This document shows, piece after piece, positions 54,881 to 64,000 of a stretch of 64,000 bases of DNA. The stretch lies in NCBI GenBank assembly GCA_037783545.1, contig JBBELK010001395.1, positions 112,881-176,880 on the forward strand, written 5' to 3'. A model generated the notes under the pieces. It did not search any database and had not been told where the DNA came from. It saw only the letters and a list, made by a program, of their open reading frames with translations. Made by a program: the position numbers and the translations under genes. The stretch's first letter is position 1. Each line of letters starts with the position of its first letter. Origin of the DNA: Henricia sp. BOLD:AAB3569 (Eukaryota; Echinodermata; Asteroidea; Spinulosida; Echinasteridae).

Positions 54881-55830
54881 GAGGAGGCAAACAATTCTCA
54901 ATCTCTGCTGAAGAAAATTGACCACTAGTGTCTGCCTTCCAGAGTGTTGTGCACAGGCAGCTACCGTAGGCTAAGTCTTCTCAAAACTTCTCTCAACTGA
55001 AAGTTTGCGCGTAAATAAAAAATAAATTACCATCTTCTTGGTAAAACATTTTCAGATTAAAGGTAATTTGTGACCTGTCATGGTGCAATGGGTGTAAAGT
55101 CGCACTCCGCTATTTCCTATATAACGACAGTTCAAAGTCAAAAATTGAAGGGGAGGTCGATTTTAGGGTTTTGTAATATTTGGAAAGAGTAACTCTTATT
55201 CTATGTGATTCCAAATTTTTAGTGTCATCCAACAATTAAAAACATAATTTTCAGACCAATTTTGACGATAGCTTTCTTCATAACTCGTAAGAAATTTTGT
55301 TTGAAGATTTGTTTGAACACTACCACTTCTCCAAGCTGTGTTGCATTGTTTTTGGAAAGCTCTTTTTCTGCTGAATTAGAAAATACCAATATCCAATTTT
55401 TGAAAATTCTGACTTTACACTCATTTTGCCGTGACAGGTTACAATTATGCTTTTACATCCTTGCAATATTTGCACCTTTAATTTCTTAAAATTTGTAACA
55501 TGGCCATTGATAAATAAAATTAGTATAAATTTAAAAAGAAATGTTAGAAACAAGAAATAAGACAAATTCACAGCGGTTGTATTTTTGAGCACAAATACAA
55601 TTGATGAGAAACTGGTCTTGCACCAAAGTTGTTGAGGCTTCACTATGAACATCTAACAATGGAAATTGGGCACACACCATTGTTACTAACAATGGGGTGA
55701 CAATGAACATGTACATGTTTTTGCTCATAGTGCTTGTGCCGCACTGAATACTTTGTGTAATTTGAGCTGCTGCAAATAGGTTGATATACCGACTACAAAT
55801 GCATCTAAACAATCTTGGTGGTTGTTCATT
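54881..55830. other. Intergenic, nothing recognised
   Basis: AT-rich without a supported gene. Confidence 0.5.
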
Positions 55831-55832
55831 AA

Positions 55833-56693
55833 AGGCCTTTGCCTACGAGATACAGTGTACATGTAACCCGGGTAACAGAAATATTTAACCCCGAGATTAC
55901 CCGGGTTAAGGGCTCGTTTCCCACGGCAAATCTCGGTGTTATGAATTACCCGGGTTAGCTGCCCAAAAATACCACTTAACCCGGGTAACTTCTAGCCCTG
56001 GTCGGGAGGTGGGTTAACCCACCAATCTCGGGGTTAACGGCGGCCTTGATACGATTCTCTGGGTTAGTGTTTGCCGTGGGGAAATGGGTTAGCGTGCCGA
56101 GTAAATAGCTTCTGCGCATGCTTGGCATGGGTTGGAAAATGTGTGGGGCCATTGCGTTGTTACAACGCGTCAAACACCGATTGTGATAAAAGTGCTGAGA
56201 TATACCGCACAAAAGCTCAAGAAAAATTATGAGAAGCATTATCGCCAGCTATGTCTTCATGCCGATCACCATGTTTATGCTGCATGATCGATCAATCAAT
56301 TTCCCACACGCAATTACTTTTTTGTACTGAGGCCTGTTTTCTCAAGCACAACCAGAAACATGTTTCCGATGATGTATAATCACAGGTTCAACTAATCATC
56401 ACTCTTAAGCTTCATCAGCTTAAAACATCTGAAGCTGAGCATTTATTTAGTACTTATGTCATAAATTTTTTTTTGGTATGATGGCAAACCAAGTCTCTGG
56501 TTGGTGTACCCGGGTAGGTATGCGTGCAGAACTGCAGAGGGTACGTCTCTGATGACCCGTGTAAGAGACGACCCGGGTAAGTGTTTCTCCGGGTTAAACG
56601 AAATTCCGGGTTAAATTTAACCAGGGTTATTTGCAGCTACCAGGGTAGAAAGTTACCCGGGTCGGAAGTGGGTAGTGTGAAAAGGCCTTCCAG
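55833..56693. mobile_element. Element with many TTACCCGGGTTA-type motifs
   Basis: AAGGCCTTTGCC... at the left and ...TGTGAAAAGGCCTT at the right are loosely inverted. About ten copies of ACCCGGGT or GGGTTAA-type palindromes are concentrated in the two ends (55865-56050 and 56508-56665), with an unremarkable middle. This two-sided clustering is typical of subterminal transposase-binding repeats. Confidence 0.65.
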
Positions 56694-57239
56694 GAGGGTT
56701 CTTATGTATGAATCACAAAAACCAGTCATTTACTAGGGAATATGTTGCAAAATCCAGGAGGGTTACAGCTCTGTACATTACTGTTTTACTTTTTGACTGC
56801 TTTTTAAAATCATGGAGTTTTGGGACACTTTATATCGCTCAAAATCACCCAAAACATTACAGCAGGAGGGACATTAATTCACAGGGACATTAGTAGTACT
56901 GTACACTGAGCAAGCAAACTTCTCGAAAGACTTCGGTTTCACTTTTGCAGACGTGACAATGCCTTTTGTCACTTGCAATGACTCAGGTATACTCGCTATC
57001 GGAGAGGTTTCCCGAGTCAGTATTTCGCGACAGCATGTAGTTGTCCATGTCGATAGAGCGGCAGTTGTAGATTGCGTAGCGTAGTCGCTCGGCCATTAGA
57101 GGTTGGCTGGAATATGGCGGGATGCGAAGCTGGAAGAAACACGTCTGGGCAGTGGGTAAGCCATCTACAGTCTAAAGTGGTAATGAGAAATTGATTTGAA
57201 TACAAAGAAATCTTGAAAAACATCGAAGGAATATACTCA

Positions 57240-57930
57240 AATTTTGAGTCAAGGCAAGTTTATACTTTATGCGAAAATAAATGTGAACATGGAGCTGACA
57301 CGAATTTGACGTCAAATTTTTGTGGCAAACATTTGCGCAAGTTTAAACTAAACTCCTCAAAAGTCAAGTTTGACTGACGATTTCTCTCTTGTTACTAAAT
57401 CATTTCCCTTGAACTTGGTATCATTGGAAAGCCCTGTTATTCCTCTTTACAGTGATGTGTCATTTGTTATGATTAATCAATTGGGGGATGTGCAGTATAG
57501 CGGAATACAGGGGTGGGTGGAAAGTGAAATGTCACAAAATTCACTGCTATTGTCATGCAGTGCATTCCCCTTTTGCTTGTAGGATGGGAATGTGTCAATG
57601 CACTTTTTGACAATAGCAATGCATTTTGTGACATTTCACTTTACACCCGCCCCCGTATTCAGCTGTGCTGCACATCCCCCAATTGCTAAATCATAACAAA
57701 TGACACATCATCGTAAAGAGGAATAACAGGGCTTTCCAATGATACCAAATTCAAGGGCAATGATTTAGTAACAAGAGAGAAATCGTCAGTCAAACTTGAC
57801 TTTCCGAACTTGTTTTTAAGGAGTTTAGTTCATCTTGTTGTGAATCTGTGGTGCTAAAACTTCACTCTGACGTAAAATTTGCATTCATGTTCGCTTTCAC
57901 GTTCAGTATGAACCAAGCTTATAGCAGAAT
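57240..57930. repeat. Imperfect palindrome of about 0.7 kb
   Basis: The arms meet near 57587. Matched blocks include 'gactgacgatttctctcttg', 'tggaaagccctgttattcct' and 'atgtgtcatttgttatga' on the left and their reverse complements on the right. The outer parts carry GAACATG/AAGCTTATA blocks like a known type of deuterostome MITE ('gcttggttcatac'). Arms are about 90 percent identical in the core. Confidence 0.85.
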
Positions 57931-58766
57931 TTCAAGCAAAACAATTAATTCTGTTGTTATACTTTGCATCTAGACCGTATAATATCCGCCATCTTATGGG
58001 GCAGTTTCTTTGTTTCTTGAGGACATACATGGTTGCACATACTGTGCTAACATTGTTGAACAGAAACAAAAGGTGCACCACATGATGGCCCCACAAGCTG
58101 GCGGTCTATAGTATTAAGTCTTTTCGAACGTATCATTTGCAATGACCTAAAATGACCTCAAATTGTACTTCATGAGGTGACAAGTAAATTACCCAGAATG
58201 TTGTTAATAGTGGTAACAAAATAATGCCATATAATTGTTTTTGTCCAAAATGGTACTTTATGAAGAAAATTCAAATTTAAGGTGGATTTAAAACATTCAG
58301 TGTCCTTCCTGGATTTCCTTGAAGTTTAGCAGATTATTTTGTCCTGCTTTGAAACTCTAGAGAGATTAACCTGAATCATATCTTGCAATTGCAGGAATTA
58401 AACAAAAATGCATTTTAGGCAACGTCCAAACTTCATTTTATAGCACAAAGCAATTGCTCCAACAGAACAAAAAAAAAAAAACCCAACAACTAGACCTACC
58501 CTTTCCACTCTCATAATCTGAAACCTCTGTGAGATATCGGCGATGTTGGTTGGTAGCCGGGATCGCCCCGACACAAAGCGCATGAACAGCACGCGTTCTT
58601 CGTTGCTGAATTCTCGTAATGTTTGCCATAGCCACTGCACCAATGTATGTGTCTCGTCAACTTCACGGTATCTTCAAGAAAATAATCACATGAAACATAT
58701 GAGGAATTGTTGTGACGTCACAGGGTTGGCAATAATGCGTACTGGTAAGTGAACTGTAGTGCACAT
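57931..58766. other. Intergenic, nothing recognised
   Basis: No supported gene; an (A)13 run at about 58470. Confidence 0.5.
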
Positions 58767-58767
58767 A

Positions 58768-60056
58768 AGGCTCCATAAAAAATATTGCTTGATTCTCATC
58801 AGAACATGGGTAAAAATTTGTACGACCAGGGCAATTTATATTTTATAATTTATATATATTTTTTGGGTGTTAAAGCGGATTCTCGCAGCACAATCCGATC
58901 AATTCCGATGACCAGGCCATTTTATATTTTATATTTTGAGAGTCATGTGGACCCAATACATTCAGAGATGAACATGTAAATTGGACACCACTCCTGCAGA
59001 ACTTTACAGCAATAAAACTATTTAAAAAAAATCATCTTATACATGTGTTATACTCCGAGCACAACAGTAAGGGTTATGGGTAAGAGTTCCATACACGAAT
59101 GTCGCTAATTTTCCCCAGCAATAACACAGAACAGAAAGCAATAACACATCCTAAAAATTTAGCAGTGACAAATAACTTTTTGATAAAATCCTGTCGTAGC
59201 CAAACCATAGAGCAAGGAGCATACATAGGCTGAGCCTCTAGCCCCTTTTCGTAAACTCCCTTATAAATTCTTACTACGTCATACGATAAACAGATCATTG
59301 TGTGTGTAACGTGTAGTTGGCGTTATGCCATTCACATGTTGTTGATGTGTGTAATAGGTTGGCACATATGGCAAACGCAGTGCTCTGTGTGATTTTCATT
59401 TACATGTATGCTCGACATGACATACACGTTGTTCATGACATGCACTGTGCGGCGCCTTGGCGCTAGAGGTACTGGGTCTGCAGACTGCATGCACCGCGCC
59501 GGTGAAAATGTGCGACGAAATAAAACATATCGTTTGAAAAGGCAAAAAAATCTCAGGTAAATTTTCCGACTGCCATTGTAGGCCGTGAAAAACAGCACCT
59601 TTTAAAAGGGAAAATATACCTGTAAAGTTACCTCGGGCAGTTCTGAAGTTTTACTTCCCCGAAAGAGAAAATTACTTGTCACGGGTGATTCGCAATTCGG
59701 CCGGACCAGCGCGACTGAAACGGAACCACGATCCCGCTGGCAAATCCTACGTAGGCCTATGTACCTCGGAACTGCTGCGTACCTCGGGCCATGTATGGCC
59801 ACCGGGGAATTACGGAATAGCAGATTATGTTTGAAAAAGAATCCACAAACATCACCATCATCATTCGGAGAATATAGTCCTCACTGTTTTTCAAAGTTGG
59901 GATAACATTATAAAATATAAATTTGACATTTCTGCAGGCATATGTGGCATCCGGAGGTTTTATAATTTGTATACAAAATATAAAAATAATCGATCCGGCG
60001 CCGCAAATTTGACCCGGCCGCTGATGAGAATCAAGCAATATTTTTTATGGAGCCTA
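58768..60056. mobile_element. 1.3-kb TIR element with AGGCTCCATAAAAAATATTG ends
   Basis: AGGCTCCATAAAAAATATTG followed by CTTGATTCTCATCAG is perfectly mirrored at 60022-60056, and TTATATTTTATA-like stretches and ATCCGATC/GATCCGGC blocks extend the similarity inward. No target duplication. It ends close to the start of the large palindrome. Confidence 0.7.
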
Positions 60057-60130
60057 ACGAGCATGTTTCTACCGCAGACTTCAGCATTAAACACTTTTTG
60101 ATGATGTGTTGTACACACCTTTAACTTTTT

Positions 60131-62520
60131 AGTCCGCTGTTTTACCCCCGTCACGGCAATACCTCTCCGGGGGGATGCCAAATCACCATGGTTAATTAGA
60201 ACTTACCATAAATATAACATTTCAACAGAGGCCACAACCAAAATATCAGGCTTTTGCGAGAAATCAACGTTTTTTGTTCAAAAATCCCGCCCCATTCGAG
60301 CGAGAATTGACATTAAGCGCGCATGCCCAGAAGGTTTTTCGTTAATAACTTTCTAAAATAACAACTAATTTATTCATACACATACATTTTATACGCGCAA
60401 TATAAGTTGTGCTATAAACGAAAATTGTATAAAACTTAATTAGCACGCATTTTGTGTTGTTTATCAGTTAATAAAATATAGTAAAACGCGTCATAGTTTA
60501 AATATTCCTGAGCGAGGTTTCACTTAGACTGGTTTCTTGTCCACATATTCCACACACCAACACGATTATGACTTTATGAGGACCGACATTGGAAGTATTT
60601 TTTACGCCATCGCATCACGGATGCCACATAAACTCTTGAGGAATTTCAAATTGTCATCGAAAACGAGGGTCTCAGTGCTTTCCGGTTTGTGATAAAATTT
60701 TCAAATGAAAAGACGCACGACGTATTAATAGCTTAGCATCTGAAACGAGGCTGCCAGTGTTAATTTAAAAGTTCTTATGATTCTTGCGATGCACGGTAGG
60801 GGTGTCGGTGTTGGCCTGTTGTCTCGGGTCTTATCGGGATCGTAAAATAAAACAAATGTTAGTATTTTTCGCCACCACCAACGATAATGCGTGTTCCCAG
60901 GGCGTGTGCCGTCGACGCACGTAAACCCTTTGTCACGTAGAATTGTGCTTGTTATTATGTATAACCGAACAGTATGTCTTTCAGCGCAACCAATTAAAAG
61001 ACTACCGAAGTGAATACGTCACCCTATACATGTATATTGTCAGTTGCCTAGGCAACGGCACTACACTAAAAATCACTGAACCGTTTCCCTGTGCTTCTGC
61101 AATGGCGTTTAATCTGGCAGCCAATTTTCATAGCAACACGTCACACTTCGGCACCCATTAACTATACCCAACACGATATAAAACAAAGGGACTCCTCCCC
61201 TACACCTCAACACATGTTTTCCTTTTGTTAACATACCAACTCCCCTATAAAACCTGAAAGGAAATCCTTTAAAATTCTTTGGATGTTTGAGGCACAAAGG
61301 AGGAATTCGAAACAATGGAAGGTTGTGGCGAGGGGAGGGGTTACGCCCCCTCGCCACCTTTCAGTTTTTATAGGGGAGTTGGTATGTTAACAAAAGGGAA
61401 ACGTGTGTTGAGGTATAGGCCTAGGGGAAGAAGGGGATGGGGAGGAGTCCCTTTGTTTTATATCGTGTTGGGTATAGTTAATGGAGTGCCGAAGTGTTGC
61501 TATGAAAATTGGCTCCAAACATCATGGCTGCCAGATTAAACGCCATTGCAGAAGCACAGGGAAACGGTTCAGTGAATTTTAGTGTAGTGCCGTTGCCTAG
61601 GCAACTGACAATATACATGTATAGGGTGACGTATTCACTTCGGTAGTCTTTTATTTGGTTGCGCTGAAAGACATACTGTTCGGTTATACATAATAACAAG
61701 CACAATTCAACGTGACAAAGGGTGTTCGTTTACGTACGTCAACGGCACACACCCTGGGTACACGCATCATCGTTGGTGGTGGCGAAAAATACTAACATTT
61801 GTTTTATTTTACGATCCCGATAAAACCCGAGACAACAGGCCAACACCGACTCCCCTACTGTGCATCGCGGTAATCATTACTTTCTAAGTAACACTGGCAG
61901 CCTCGTTTCAGATGCTGAGCCATTAATACGTCGTGCGTCTTTTCATTTGAAAATTTTATCACAAACCGGAAAGCACTGAGACCCTCGTTTTCAATGACAA
62001 TTTGAAATTCCTCAAGAGTTTATGTGGCATCTGTGATGCGATGGCGTAAAAAACACTTCCAATGTCGGTCCTCATAAAGTCATAATCGTGTTGGTGTGTG
62101 GAATATGTGGACAAGAAACCAGTCTAAGCGAAACCTCGCTCAGGAATATTTAAACTATGACGCGTTTTATTCTATTTTAGTAACTGATAAACAACACAAA
62201 ATGCGTGCTAATTAAGTTTTATACAATTTTCGTTTATAGTACAACTTATATTGCGTGTATAAAATATATGTGTATGAATACATTAGTTGTTATTTTAGAA
62301 AGTTATTAACGAATAACCTTCTGGGCATGCGCGCCCAATGTCAATTCTCGCTCGAATGGGGCGGGATTTTTGAAAAAAAACCGCCGATTTCTCGCAAAAG
62401 CCTGATAGTTTGGTTGTGGCCTCTGTTGAAATGTATTATTTAAGGTAAGTTCTAATTAACCATGGTGATTTGGCATCCCCCGGAGAGGTATTGCCGTGAC
62501 GGGGGTAAAACAGCGGACTA
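60131..62520. repeat. 2.4-kb palindrome with arms of about 1.1 kb
   Basis: The left arm 60131-61260 and right arm 61360-62520 are reverse complements with roughly 90 percent identity and a few indels (AGTCCGCTGTTTTACCCCCG at 60131, CGGGGGTAAAACAGCGGACT ending at 62520). The 100-bp spacer has its own hairpin, GGCGAGGGG/CCCCTCGCC. Both arms contain a copy of the CAATAGAC-type MITE (about 60991-61160 and 61486-61655). Short similar frames on opposite strands in the two arms are by-products of the symmetry. Confidence 0.9.
60527..62124. mobile_element. TA-flanked element inside the palindrome
   Basis: GACTGGTTTCTTGTCCACATAT at the left, with one mismatch inside against 47455, and its mirror ending at 62124 are bounded by TA on both sides. 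It belongs to the family of 47455-48642, so the palindrome's core may be one foldback element of that family plus flanking duplicated DNA. Confidence 0.6.
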
Positions 62521-62956
62521 TTTATCTTGGATGTTTCTACTGCAGACAAACCCGGTATTTGACATGCTACACACAGCTATTAAAATGATGTGCCACACTT
62601 TCAAAGTGTTATCGGTCGTTTCTACTGCCCCAATACCTTGCGTGCATTGGCAAAACCTCTGAACAGGTTTTAATTTGCAGTTACACACATTGGCAGAGAG
62701 TGTTAATGTGGGGAAATTATTTTTTGGGTCCCTTGATAATTAAGCTAACTCAGTCGTTTGAGGACGCTATGTCAAGACTCCACTAATTTGACGATTTTGC
62801 GCCTATATATATAGTGCTCTAATTCTAATAATAGAACTTGTATCTAGGAGGCCCGTCTCGGGCCAGAGGTCATAAATGACAAAGTATAATTTTGGGGAGG
62901 ATCGATGTCTGGGCCACACAGCATGGCTAATGTGATACATGTGTGTGTGTAGTGAG
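62521..62956. other. Intergenic, nothing recognised
   Basis: Outer flank of the palindrome; no gene found. Confidence 0.5.
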
Positions 62957-63218
62957 TAACACCCTGTTTTCACTTGATCCCGAGCTCGGGATCGAACACC
63001 GAGCTCGAGATCAGCCCCGGATCACAAATGAGTGTAAACGCTCTCGGAACCAAACTGGCCCCGGATCAGACCCTCAGATTTTGTTCGATCCCGAGCTCGG
63101 GATCAGTTTGCGGTTAGCTGGGCAATAAATCTTCCTCACATCCTGTTGCAGGCTAAAGCACGCGAAATTCCAGGGGAGCCCGCACTCGAGCGCATGCAGA
63201 CAAGTATTGTGTACACGT

Positions 63219-63240
63219 AGTATACACACACACACACACG
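63219..63240. repeat. (CA)n microsatellite
   Basis: About nine CA dinucleotides inside the Harbinger-like element. Confidence 0.9.
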
Positions 63241-63632
63241 TACCACTGGTTCCATGTATTGTTTGCAGGCATATATGCCATGACAAAATGCATGATACCC
63301 CGACGCGACTCGTGATGCAACGCTGATAATCTCGTTTGTGTCTGTTACGAAAACACAACGTACTACAAACGTAATTGGTATCCTGCATTCAGCAATTTCT
63401 TTTGCGTATCCGATACAAACTTCACACGTTAAGAAAAAGTGTTTCTGTATTTCCTCTACTTTCTGCAACTTCTAGCGACACTTCGTCATTATCATACAGC
63501 TTAGTTTTTAGTTGTTATATCAAGGATTTCGGAGTGTCATTCAACGATTTCCGAAATAGCATAAGTTGACATTATTTCGTCGTGAAGAGAAGTTGACGAA
63601 GTAGCCGAGTAGAGTTGTCGTCTTGTGGAAAG

Positions 63633-63767
63633 ATGGCAAACGAAGTTCGCGGGCACTCGTGGAGCAACGACGAACTGGCGAAGTTTTTGGACATTTGGGC
63701 CAGCGCAGAAATAATGGCCAAACTGGACACATCTCGGAATTCTGCTGCATTCAGTGACTACCTTTGA
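63633..63767 (+). pseudogene. Truncated Myb/SANT-like DNA-binding protein of a Harbinger element
   Basis: 44 codons from ATG to TGA. After MANEVRGH it reads WSNDELAKFLDIWASAE..., then LDTSRNSAAFSDYL. The spacing W...E...(L/F)L.IWA...I...L...RN...F/Y matches the first two helices of the Myb/SANT-like (trihelix, Myb_DNA-bind_4-type) domain found in the second protein of PIF/Harbinger transposons and in related host genes. The frame stops where helix three should begin, so only a fragment remains. Confidence 0.65.
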
Positions 63768-64000
63768 CTGCAACTTCTGGCTCCGCGTTCGGGATCAACA
63801 ACAGATATAAACGCGGCACTCGAGGCCATTGCGGTTAACCTCAACACATTCTTATCAGGGGATCAATCTTGATCCCGAGACCAGTGTAAACACGGTGTAA
63901 GTCAGACAGACACACAAGTCAAAATAGAAAGGATTTGATTTACAACCGAGAGAATTTGACTTTTTAAGCTGTTAAACAGATGTGGAAAACTGTTAGTTTC

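Larger units (their letters stand above)
62960..63897. mobile_element. PIF/Harbinger-like non-autonomous element with TAA duplication
   Basis: CACCCTGTTTTCACTTGATC at the left and ...CCAGTGTAAACACGGTG at the right are imperfect inverted repeats, flanked by TAA (62957-62959 and 63898-63900). Subterminal GATCCCGAGCTCGGGATC palindromes occur at 62976-62993 and 63087-63104, and GATCCCGAGA near the right end. A fragment of a Myb/SANT-like protein lies inside. Together these point to Harbinger. Confidence 0.85.

Noticed and set aside
60943..61705. Two similar open frames on opposite strands (MCLLLCITEQYVFQRNQ...)
   Set aside because: They are the two arms of the palindrome; the similarity follows from symmetry and the differences between arms are not protein-conserving.

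Overview
The window is animal nuclear DNA. Genes are split by GT-AG introns, the base composition is AT-rich, and transposons are dense. The coding sequence and the repeat families (foldback elements, Harbinger-like and hAT-like MITEs, a CR1-like LINE, a tRNA-derived SINE) fit an invertebrate deuterostome, most likely an ambulacrarian such as a sea star. The species is an inference, not something the sequence proves.

Positions 1-33193 hold the 3' two-thirds of one gene on the + strand: peroxisomal multifunctional enzyme type 2 (HSD17B4/MFE-2). Thirteen exons join in phase into 468 codons plus stop. They encode the tail of the linker, the double hot-dog enoyl-CoA hydratase 2 unit with its Asp/His catalytic pair, and the SCP2-like lipid-binding domain ending in the peroxisomal signal AKL. 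The N-terminal 3-hydroxyacyl-CoA dehydrogenase exons lie upstream of the window.

The introns hold most of the novelty. Intron 2 carries a 3.2-kb foldback element with a GC-rich minisatellite in its loop. Intron 5 (14.8 kb) is almost entirely a tandem array of about 100 copies of a 95-bp unit. A 594-bp MITE sits inside this array in five same-orientation copies plus one inverted copy, making a higher-order repeat. Introns 6-12 hold an inverted SINE pair, a hAT-like element with a perfect 8-bp target duplication, GAGTC/CAAGT minisatellites and several smaller MITEs.

Positions 33200-48970 are repeat territory with no host gene recognised. They include a roughly 290-bp tandem repeat invaded by a hAT-like element, whose target duplication was then invaded by a Harbinger-type MITE. 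A CR1/Jockey-like LINE follows (SGNH-esterase ORF1, broken endonuclease/reverse-transcriptase ORF2), then TIR elements of several families.

On the - strand at 48975-50789 is an uninterrupted 604-codon gene for a single-pass cell-surface receptor. It has a signal peptide, three Ig domains, one membrane helix and a tail with two YEEV and four YxxP tyrosine motifs.

Positions 50800-64000 hold no recognised host gene. They contain MITEs, a tandem duplication, an imperfect palindrome of about 0.7 kb, a 2.4-kb palindrome with arms of about 1.1 kb, and at the right edge a Harbinger-type non-autonomous element that still carries a fragment of a Myb/SANT-like DNA-binding protein.
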